Shown piece after piece: positions 32,110 through 38,063 of a DNA stretch of 38,063 nucleotides. The notes below the pieces were generated by a model. It did no database searches. It was not told where the DNA came from and was given only the letters and a program-made list of their open reading frames with translations. This stretch comes from Bacteroides sp. (lineage in GTDB: Bacteria; Bacteroidota; Bacteroidia; Bacteroidales; Muribaculaceae), in NCBI GenBank assembly GCA_014801955.1, contig JAAVDE010000029.1, positions 1 through 38,063 of the forward strand, in the 5' to 3' direction. How positions within the stretch are numbered: the first letter of the stretch is position 1; each line of letters opens with the position of its first letter. The position numbers and the translations under genes are program-made.

Positions 32110-33308
32110 AAACGAATATTGGCGTATTTTTCGGCGGACGTTCCACCGAACATGAAATTTCCGTTATCTCCGCGTCGCAGGCAATGGCCGCCATCGACCG
32201 CTCGAAGTTCGACGTTACGCCTGTTTATATAACCAAACAGGGCCGCTGGTACACCGGCGAGGCTCTGCTCGACGTTGCCAACTACCGCAACCCCAAGGCC
32301 CTGCTCGAAAAGTGCGAGGAGGTTTACATGCAGCCCACCTATGGCGACTATAACCTCTATAGGGTCAAGCGCGGCCTGTTTGACCGAAAGGGCATCGTTT
32401 GCCGTCTCGACGTCGTTATCCCCGTGCTCCACGGCTCCAACGGCGAAGACGGAACGTTCGAGGGCGTGCTCGACAGCATCGGCATTCCCTATGCCGGTTG
32501 TAACGTGCTTGCCTCGGCCAACGGCATGGATAAAATAACCATGAAGATGATTCTGGCCGCCGGCGGAGTGCCCGTCGTTGACTATGTTTGGTTCACCGAC
32601 AAGCAATGGTTCGCCCGCCGCGACGAGCTCATCGGGCAGGTGGAGTCGAAACTCGGCTATCCTGTAATCGTCAAGCCCGCCAACCTGGGCAGCTCCGTTG
32701 GCATCGCAACCGCCCACAACCGCGAAGAGCTGCTCGAAAAGGTGTCTGACGCCGAGCGCTACTCAACGCGCATCATTGTTGAACACCTGCTGGCCGACAT
32801 GCAGGAAATCAACTGCTCGGTGCTCGGCGACTGCGACGACTACCAGACCTCGGTGCTTGAAGAGCCCCTGCGCGGAACCGAGTTCCTGACCTACGAAGAA
32901 AAATATTGCGGCGGCGGCTCCAAAGGTGGCGCCAAGGGCATGCAGCGCTCAATGAAGCGCATCCCCGCCGAACTGCCCGCCGACACGACTGCCGAGATTC
33001 AGCGCCTGGCCGGCGAAACATTCCGTCAGCTCGGATGCCACGGCGTTAGTCGCGTCGACGTTATGATCGACCGCACCGACGGCCAAATCTACGTTAATGA
33101 AATCAACACCATTCCCGGCTCGCTCAGCTTCTACCTCTGGGAGGCTACAGGTATCAGCTTCTCCAAGCTGATGGAGCGCCTCGTGGAGCTGGCCGTTAAG
33201 CGCAAACGCGCAATGGAGCTGAAAACCGTTAGCTACGACCAAAACATCTTTGCGATGGGCGGCGGAGTCAAAGGCGGAGTCAAGGGCGCCAAGGGCGGCG
33301 TCAAGTAA
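32106..33308 (+). CDS. ddl: D-alanine--D-alanine ligase with Gly/Lys C-terminal tail
   Basis: Ddl makes D-Ala-D-Ala for peptidoglycan. The ATP-grasp protein starts TNIGVFFGGRSTEHEISVIS, with PVLHGSNGEDGTFEGVL, IVKPANLGSSVGIATA, EHLLADMQEINCSVLG, and the late VDVMIDRTDGQIYVNEINTIPGSLSFYLWE. The segment YEEKYCGGGSKGGAKGMQRS is the Bacteroidetes-type omega loop. At 400 residues it exceeds the usual 300-360. The end is a low-complexity tail (codons 33258-33305) in which GGVK occurs three times and GAK once. The tail is basic and may be disordered. It overlaps pyrC as ATGA, and tilS begins immediately after the stop. Confidence 0.93.
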   Translation: MKTNIGVFFGGRSTEHEISVISASQAMAAIDRSKFDVTPVYITKQGRWYTGEALLDVANYRNPKALLEKCEEVYMQPTYGDYNLYRVKRGLFDRKGIVCRLDVVIPVLHGSNGEDGTFEGVLDSIGIPYAGCNVLASANGMDKITMKMILAAGGVPVVDYVWFTDKQWFARRDELIGQVESKLGYPVIVKPANLGSSVGIATAHNREELLEKVSDAERYSTRIIVEHLLADMQEINCSVLGDCDDYQTSVLEEPLRGTEFLTYEEKYCGGGSKGGAKGMQRSMKRIPAELPADTTAEIQRLAGETFRQLGCHGVSRVDVMIDRTDGQIYVNEINTIPGSLSFYLWEATGISFSKLMERLVELAVKRKRAMELKTVSYDQNIFAMGGGVKGGVKGAKGGVK

Positions 33309-34559
33309 ATGGACCCTTTCAGTCAACGCATTGCCGACCACATTGCCTCCGAGCAGCTGTTGCAGCCCGGAGCGCGCGTGGTCGTGGGGCTGAGCGGCGG
33401 CGCTGATTCAGCGGCGCTGCTTGCCGTTTTAACGGAGCTTGGCTATCAGTGCGTTGCCGTTCATTGCAACTTTGGACTGCGGGGCAACGAAGCCGACGGC
33501 GACATGGCCTATTCCAGAAAACTGGCCTGGCGGTTCGGTGCGGAGTTTCGCAGCATTCGGTTCGCAACGACCGCCTACATGGCCGCCCGCGGCATTTCGG
33601 CCGAAATGGCCTGCCGCGAGTTGCGCTATGACTACTTTGAGCGGCTGCGCGTCGAAACCGGCGCCGAAGCCATTGCCGTTGGCCATCATCGCGACGACAA
33701 CGTTGAAACCTTCTTCCTGAACCTCTTGCGCGGCTCGGGGCTCCACGGCTTGCGTGGCATGCTGCCCCGGCGCGGCGCCGTTGTCAGGCCGCTGCTGTCG
33801 GTTTCAAGAACCGAAATCCTTGACTATCTTCGCAGAAACCGAATCGGCTACGTTACTGACTCCACCAACCTCTCCGATGACTTCAAGCGCAACCTGCTGC
33901 GCAACCGCTTTCTGCCCGCACTGAATGAAGCATTTCCCGGCGCGATCGCTGCCATTGAACGGTCAATGAAGAACCTGCGGGGCAACGAGGAGCTCTATAA
34001 CGCGCTGCTTCCCGAGCGCAGCGACTCGCTGCGGGGAGTGTCGACCACGCTGCTCCACGAATGGCTCGCCCCCTTCGGCTTCAACTCCGACCAGTGCGAA
34101 CGGATTTTGCAGTCGGTTTCGGGCGCCGTGTTTTGCTCGCCGACCCATCGCCTCACCCTCTGCCCCGGCGGGCGCTACGTTCTCGAACCCCTTGGAGCCC
34201 AATCCGGGCGCCCCGAACTGAAAGGCAGAATAATTGACCGTCCGGCCGACTTTTCGCCCCGCTCGGGCGTTTTATACTTAGACGCCGATGCCGTTGAGGC
34301 CGCGACCCCGCGCTGGCAGCTGCGACCCTGGAGCAGAGGCGACCGCATGCGCCCGTTCGGAATGAACGGCACCAAGCTCGTCAGCGACCTGCTCGCCCGG
34401 GCCGGCATTCCCGCCTCACACCGCCCGCAAAGCTACGTCCTGACCCTTAACGACGACATAGTCTGGGCCGTTGACGTTCGCGCCTCCGCCCTCTACCCAG
34501 TAACCACCCGAACCAAACGAATAATTGAAATACGCCATGAAAAAACAAATAACCACTGA
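33309..34559 (+). CDS. tilS: tRNA(Ile)-lysidine synthase
   Basis: TilS modifies C34 of the tRNA-Ile CAU anticodon to lysidine so that it reads AUA. The 416-residue protein has the PP-loop VVVGLSGGADSAALL at 24-38, VHCNFGLRGNEADGDM, GHHRDDNVETFFLNLLRGSGLHGLRGM, and DSTNLSDDFKRNLLRNRFLP. The C-terminal TilS domain is visible as WSRGDRMRPFGMNGTKLVSDLLARAGIP. It starts directly after the ddl stop with no gap and its own end overlaps cytidine deaminase by 23 bases. Confidence 0.95.
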   Translation: MDPFSQRIADHIASEQLLQPGARVVVGLSGGADSAALLAVLTELGYQCVAVHCNFGLRGNEADGDMAYSRKLAWRFGAEFRSIRFATTAYMAARGISAEMACRELRYDYFERLRVETGAEAIAVGHHRDDNVETFFLNLLRGSGLHGLRGMLPRRGAVVRPLLSVSRTEILDYLRRNRIGYVTDSTNLSDDFKRNLLRNRFLPALNEAFPGAIAAIERSMKNLRGNEELYNALLPERSDSLRGVSTTLLHEWLAPFGFNSDQCERILQSVSGAVFCSPTHRLTLCPGGRYVLEPLGAQSGRPELKGRIIDRPADFSPRSGVLYLDADAVEAATPRWQLRPWSRGDRMRPFGMNGTKLVSDLLARAGIPASHRPQSYVLTLNDDIVWAVDVRASALYPVTTRTKRIIEIRHEKTNNH

Positions 34560-35007
34560 CTACGAAGTTCTCACTCCCTCCGAACTCACCCCCGCCGAGC
34601 AGCAGCTCGTTGACCTCGCCAGCCGGGCAACCTTCCGCAGCTATGCCCCCTATAGCAACTTCCGCGTCGGCGCCGCCATTCGCCTCAGCGACGGCGCCAT
34701 CGTTACCGGCGCCAACCAAGAAAACGTTGCCTATCCCAGCGGCACCTGCGCCGAGCGCACCGCCTGCTTCTATGCCCACGCCGAGCACCCCGACGCCCGC
34801 TTCGAAGCCATAGCCATCGCCGCCCGCGGCACCGATGGACAACCACTTGCCGACCCCATCTCGCCCTGCGGTGCCTGCCGCCAGTCCCTGATGCAATACG
34901 AAGTCCTCGCCGGCTCCCCCGTCGAAGTCCTCCTCGTCGGCCGCGACACCATCTACCGCCTCCCCTCCATCCGCTCCCTCCTCCCCTTCGCCTTCACCTC
35001 CCTCTAA
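34537..35007 (+). CDS. cdd: Cytidine deaminase
   Basis: Cdd deaminates cytidine and deoxycytidine in pyrimidine salvage. The product is about 156 residues, the homotetrameric type with three Cys zinc ligands: CAERTACFYA (catalytic Glu next to the first Cys) and ISPCGACRQSLMQYE. YAPYSNFRVGAAI and NQENVAYPSGTCAERT are the usual substrate segments. The ATG at 34537 (MKKQITTDYEV) is preferred to one 12 bases upstream; both lie inside tilS. The unit ends here; a hairpin and the 3' end of a minus-strand gene follow. Confidence 0.93.
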   Translation: MKKQITTDYEVLTPSELTPAEQQLVDLASRATFRSYAPYSNFRVGAAIRLSDGAIVTGANQENVAYPSGTCAERTACFYAHAEHPDARFEAIAIAARGTDGQPLADPISPCGACRQSLMQYEVLAGSPVEVLLVGRDTIYRLPSIRSLLPFAFTSL

Positions 35008-35051
35008 CTCCACCATACCCCTCCTCCGCCAACCATCGTCAACTTCCGCCT

Positions 35052-35080
35052 CATCCTGTAGGGACATACCTTCGGGATGT
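35052..35080 (+). terminator. Short hairpin between convergent genes, possible terminator
   Basis: ACATACC at 35064-35070, a TTCG tetraloop, and GGATGT at 35075-35080 form a stem with one bulge; CATCC at 35052-35056 can pair with the same GGATG instead. It lies between the cdd stop (35007) and the convergent gene ending at 35093. There is no T-run, so it may be a repeat element instead of an intrinsic terminator. Confidence 0.3.
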
Positions 35081-35092
35081 TTACTGGCGCAC

Positions 35093-35869
35093 TCACTCAA
35101 AACGAATGTCGACTAACTCTCTGAACTCAACGGGGATTATTCCGGACTCAGACCACCAATAATCTCGTTCGTCGACTCTTATCCATATGAAGAATGAGTC
35201 CGAGTGTGTATTGTAGGCCCAAAGTGTTGCCGGATCGCAACATTGATGTGCTTTGAATCCTGAGGCCCAAACCATTCCGGCATTATACTCCAGAGGAATC
35301 GTAACTTCATAAATACTCTTAAAAAACTGAAAGTTCTTGGCTCCCAAAAGTTTTGTTAGTCGAGTCTTAATCTTAGGATTGTCAAACATGCGGAACTCAA
35401 AAGCATATTCACCAATATGCATCTTCAAATATGAATCCAATCGCTCTATATTCGAACGTGTCTCAACTACCGTGGCTGAGATGTCGTAGCTCTTTCTGTT
35501 ATTCTTTTTCATACGCGCGGTAAGATGCTTGTAATCGATGAAATTAACGTTGAACCACTCTTCCACTACATCAGACTTACAGTCGCGTATTGTCCACTGT
35601 GTTTCGGGATTGTTGTAGCTTGGGTTAATTGATGGCCACGAGCATTCTACATCGCCGTTCTTTCGTAGAGTTGACGTATAGGCGTATCGGCCAGAGATAT
35701 AATCATCCTCGTGCTCCTCTAACTCTATGACAACTGTGTATTTACCTCCGATTGTTCCATTAAGCATATATACACTCTGAGCTAAGGCGCTGAAAGGATG
35801 AATTATCGGTGCGCATAAAAGAAACGCACCGATAATTCGCCAAGATATCTTAGATGCCTGTATTGGCAC
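35093..35869 (-). CDS. Exported hypothetical protein
   Basis: The 258-residue product is not recognised as a named family. The start is taken as GTG at 35867-35869, which puts a classic signal peptide (SWRIIGAFLLCAPIIHPFSALAQ) at the N-terminus and overlaps the Sel1 stop by 20 bases; a longer frame would lie inside the Sel1 gene. After it comes a beta-rich start, VYMLNGTIGGKYTVVIELEEHEDDYISGRYAY, which has the look of a small beta-barrel-like domain seen in many Bacteroidetes exported proteins (GxIgxyxixlxL...GxYxY). The C-terminal half contains WASGFKAHQCC and many aromatic residues. It is AT-rich and probably accessory. A perfect inverted repeat lies inside the signal-peptide region. Confidence 0.65.
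   Translation of the reverse strand: MPIQASKISWRIIGAFLLCAPIIHPFSALAQSVYMLNGTIGGKYTVVIELEEHEDDYISGRYAYTSTLRKNGDVECSWPSINPSYNNPETQWTIRDCKSDVVEEWFNVNFIDYKHLTARMKKNNRKSYDISATVVETRSNIERLDSYLKMHIGEYAFEFRMFDNPKIKTRLTKLLGAKNFQFFKSIYEVTIPLEYNAGMVWASGFKAHQCCDPATLWAYNTHSDSFFIWIRVDERDYWWSESGIIPVEFRELVDIRFE
35800..35838 (-). promoter_or_regulatory. Perfect 14-bp inverted repeat inside the signal-peptide coding region
   Basis: GAATTATCGGTGCG (35800-35813) and its exact complement (35825-35838) flank an 11-base AT-rich loop. On the minus strand the hairpin begins 12 bases after the Sel1 stop (35850) and 31 bases after the GTG at 35869. There is no T-run after it. It encodes the near-palindromic residues RIIGA-FLLC-APIIH. 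It may act as a mRNA hairpin near the translation start. Confidence 0.7.
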
Positions 35870-37103
35870 GGTTACTCCAATAATTAGCTGCTCCAGTGTC
35901 TTTGGTAGTGCCAAGACCATTTCCATAGCATACTGCAAGATTCTCCATAGAGGTAATGTCGCCTGCTTCTGCTGCCTTTTTCCACCACTCAAAGGCTTTT
36001 GTTATATCGCGGTCAACACCATTGCCTTCAAAATAGCAGCCGCCCACAATTCTCATTGAAAAGGCTGCGCCTCCTTGGGCTGCTTTCATGAACCATTTGA
36101 AAGCCTCAGTTTTATCTTTTACCACTCCTTGGCCATTGTCATACATGGAACCAATATTATTTTGTGCAGATGTATTACCCATATCGGCTAATTTCTTGTA
36201 CCAATTGAAGGCTTGTTGATAATCAGTGATTGTACCATTGCCGTTATGGTATGCTAGAGCAACGTCAAACATAGCATCGGTATTACCCAGTTCTGCAGCT
36301 TTCTTGAAACTTCTAAATGCAGAATATTCACTGCGTTCAACGCCAAATCCCGAGTCATAATATTTGCCAAGGCGGTATAAGGCATCGGGGTGTTCCTTGT
36401 CAGCCGCTTTTTTGATGTAGTTAAACGCTTCTTTAGGATTTTTTTCTAAGCCACCCATACCATTAGCATAGCATAATCCGAGACTGTAATACGCAGGCGT
36501 AAAACCTTTGTCAGCAGCTCTTTTGATCCATTGTAATCCAGCAGAGGCGTTAGTTGCTACGCCTATGCCATCGATGAGGTTGCAGCCTAATCGCCACTGG
36601 GCAGCCATATCTCCTTTTTCGGCAAGCTGTAAAAGGCCTAATATGGCATCAGAGCGAAGTTGAAGTGCTTTATTATAATCAGGCTGAACTCCTTTACCGT
36701 CAATGTAGAGATTGGCTAGTTTGGTCATTGCTCGGTCGGACCCGTTCTTAACGCCGACTTCATAATATTCAACCGCTTTTTTGATATCATATAGACTATT
36801 CATTGAATCGGTCGAATAAATATTTCCTAATGCAACTGCCGCAAAAGGGAATTCATGTTTAGCCGATTTTGTAAGCAATTCTATAGCCTTAGTTGTGTCC
36901 GAAGATGAGTGTTGGTCGAGATAATATAGTGCGGCGAAATACTGGTCTGTTGCATCTTCTGTTTGGCCAGCTTTGTCAACATAGATTTTCAGAGAGTCCA
37001 AGTTTGGGATTTCGATAGGAGAAACGACCTTGGGTCGATTACTACAAGCCATATGGGCTAATAACATTAATACAGCTAAAGAAAATTGTAGTAACTTTTT
37101 CAT
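35850..37103 (-). CDS. Sel1-repeat lipoprotein
   Basis: The 417-residue protein has a lipoprotein signal (lipobox AHMAC, Cys20) and then about nine Sel1-like repeats of 36 residues, each with the pattern A...LG..Y..G.GV..D...A..WY.KAA..G. Clear examples are AQNNIGSMYDNGQGVVKDKTEAFKWFMKAAQGG and DALYRLGKYYDSGFGVERSEYSAFRSFKKAAELG in part. Repeats of this type form an alpha-solenoid that binds other proteins. It is probably on the outer-membrane or periplasmic face. No promoter matching TAnnTTTG was found in the 110 AT-rich bases before it. It overlaps the downstream exported protein gene by 20 bases. Confidence 0.88.
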   Translation of the reverse strand: MKKLLQFSLAVLMLLAHMACSNRPKVVSPIEIPNLDSLKIYVDKAGQTEDATDQYFAALYYLDQHSSSDTTKAIELLTKSAKHEFPFAAVALGNIYSTDSMNSLYDIKKAVEYYEVGVKNGSDRAMTKLANLYIDGKGVQPDYNKALQLRSDAILGLLQLAEKGDMAAQWRLGCNLIDGIGVATNASAGLQWIKRAADKGFTPAYYSLGLCYANGMGGLEKNPKEAFNYIKKAADKEHPDALYRLGKYYDSGFGVERSEYSAFRSFKKAAELGNTDAMFDVALAYHNGNGTITDYQQAFNWYKKLADMGNTSAQNNIGSMYDNGQGVVKDKTEAFKWFMKAAQGGAAFSMRIVGGCYFEGNGVDRDITKAFEWWKKAAEAGDITSMENLAVCYGNGLGTTKDTGAANYWSNRANTGI

Positions 37104-37213
37104 GAGAATTTTTTAGAATATTAAGTAATTGTCTTATATTATATGGGTTATTTATTTAAAGCCTATTATTATAAAGAGTTTAGGGTGTTGTGCAAATGCC
37201 TTGATGAAAAATA

Positions 37214-37828
37214 TTATTCACCATAGTATTCGGAATTCAGGAGATGAGTTACTGCTTGTTCAAAGCATCCTTTAGGCTCATTTATATGGAATATGTAGTG
37301 GTAATCATCCAAATAACCTTTATCCCTAAGAGAGATGGAAAAAGAGCCTTGATTAAAGATAGTAGAAATAATTTGGCTATCTATTCCGGAGATAAAAAAC
37401 TCATTTTTCTCAACCGGGATGGACACAGGACCTATATCTTGTCCATTAACACGAATTGTCATAACTATTGTTGAACTATAGATATTATGAACTAATCTTC
37501 CATTATATTCAAATAAAATAAAAGAAAAAGTGCCGGAAGGTCTGTATGATACACCAAGATCAATATCATTGGACCTTTCACGAACAAAAAGCGATATAAA
37601 TGGATTGGCATAATCAGGTTCACCAAATTCATCATTAAAATAAGACTTTTCCCATTCTCCATATTGAGTATCAGCCTCATTTGAGTCACCATCGTAGAAG
37701 TACTCATCTTCTAGTTCTACCTCATTTGTGGCTATCGCTGATTCTGATTTTAGTACATCTTTGCCTTTGCAGGCAGAGAAAACTCCTAAAGGTAAAAGCG
37801 CGCTAATGATTACAGATATTATTCGCAT
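37214..37828 (-). CDS. Hypothetical lipoprotein
   Basis: The 204-residue product is not recognised. The start at 37826-37828 was chosen because it gives a lipoprotein signal (RIISVIISALLPLGVFSAC, lipobox FSAC); the longer frame to 37912 would bury it. After the Cys there is an acidic, Asp/Glu/Tyr-rich spacer (NEVELEDEYFYDGDSNEADTQ), then a beta-rich body (NPFISLFVRERSNDIDLGVSY, GTFSFILFEYNGRLVHNIYS, IVMTIRVNGQDIG). An AGGAGG on the minus strand at 37845-37850 is 16 bases before the ATG, too far for a normal Shine-Dalgarno site. It is AT-rich and probably part of the same accessory group as the Sel1 lipoprotein. Confidence 0.65.
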   Translation of the reverse strand: MRIISVIISALLPLGVFSACKGKDVLKSESAIATNEVELEDEYFYDGDSNEADTQYGEWEKSYFNDEFGEPDYANPFISLFVRERSNDIDLGVSYRPSGTFSFILFEYNGRLVHNIYSSTIVMTIRVNGQDIGPVSIPVEKNEFFISGIDSQIISTIFNQGSFSISLRDKGYLDDYHYIFHINEPKGCFEQAVTHLLNSEYYGE

Positions 37829-38063
37829 ATATAAAAATTTCGTGCCTCCTGATTCCCTGAGTTGGCGGTTTGGTATGGGTACAAGAAAAGAGGGGAATTC
37901 ATCGCACCTCAATCATAGTAAGACAGGCTCGCCAAAGCCTACACGCTGAATGATTATATGAGGGTAGAATAAACTGCCCCTCTGCATTGCGTATGTGGAG
38001 ATACGGCGGCTTGCCGTATCAGCAGATACTACAAAACAGAAAGAGCGCCTATCTTACTCAATC
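37829..38063. other. Right-edge intergenic sequence with a hairpin at 38000-38020
   Basis: No gene is seen. A strong hairpin occurs: GATACGGC (38000-38007), loop GGCTT, GCCGTATC (38013-38020), enclosed by TCTGC at 37981-37985 and GCAGA at 38022-38026. It may be an intergenic palindromic repeat similar in type to 898-981, but the sequences are unrelated. The window may cut a feature at its end. Confidence 0.5.

Noticed and set aside
1-38063. tRNA or rRNA genes, transposase, integrase, phage or toxin-antitoxin genes
   Set aside because: Reading both strands gave no T-loop/acceptor pairs of a tRNA, no rRNA-like stretch, and no protein with motifs of those families; the accessory flanks hold only small unknown and exported proteins.

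Overview
The window looks like a chromosomal segment from a member of the Bacteroidales, possibly close to Muribaculaceae (family placement is inference). The evidence is the set of promoters with the phylum-typical -7 element TAnnTTTG and a TTG about 20 bases upstream, the near absence of Shine-Dalgarno sequences, and lineage-typical genes: a GldB-like lipoprotein, a BioG-BioC fusion, an oversized NusB, a DUF4294 protein, a Big_5 (Ig-like) lipoprotein and a four-helix suffix protein. No rRNA, tRNA, CRISPR array, transposase or phage gene was seen.

Layout. 1-2160 is a sparse left flank: a four-helix suffix gene behind a leader with a 9-base tandem repeat, a palindromic intergenic repeat, two small AT-rich minus-strand ORFs, and a strongly structured intergenic sequence that is my best candidate for an undescribed or 6S-like small RNA. 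2131-5780 is a plus-strand unit: 5'-nucleotidase lipoprotein, ferritin, panB, LicD-type transferase. 5777-10505 is a minus-strand unit, transcribed in the order gldB-like, dnaB, GT4 glycosyltransferase, GT2-like glycosyltransferase, TM2 protein; four of its five junctions overlap or nearly touch. A divergent promoter pair at 10534-10572 separates it from an amidase-MCE pair (10595-12676).

From a strong promoter at 12703, eight genes run to 20401: nusB, yajC, ybbR-like, coaE, bioA, bioF, bioG-bioC fusion, bioD. Most of the later junctions are ATGA overlaps. Together they join pimeloyl-ACP synthesis and late biotin synthesis to transcription, secretion and CoA genes; bioB is not in the window. 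A second promoter at 20395 starts nadB, DUF4294, MATE transporter, Big_5 lipoprotein and iron-dependent alcohol dehydrogenase (to 27066). On the minus strand follow pepD and an N-acetylmuramidase-like secreted protein. From about 29366 a plus-strand unit carries an OmpH/Skp-like lipoprotein, a polyprenol-phosphate mannosyltransferase, dihydroorotase, D-Ala-D-Ala ligase, tilS and cytidine deaminase.

35093-38063 is AT-rich again and holds three minus-strand exported proteins, among them a Sel1-repeat lipoprotein, which resemble an accessory island. The GC-rich centre is a compact housekeeping segment; the two AT-rich flanks hold most of the unexplained structure. The most unusual items are the structured RNA candidate at 1786-2022, an apparent internal duplication in NusB, a perfect 14-bp inverted repeat coding for the signal-peptide core of the 35093-35869 gene, and a promoter that would make the 5'-nucleotidase mRNA essentially leaderless.
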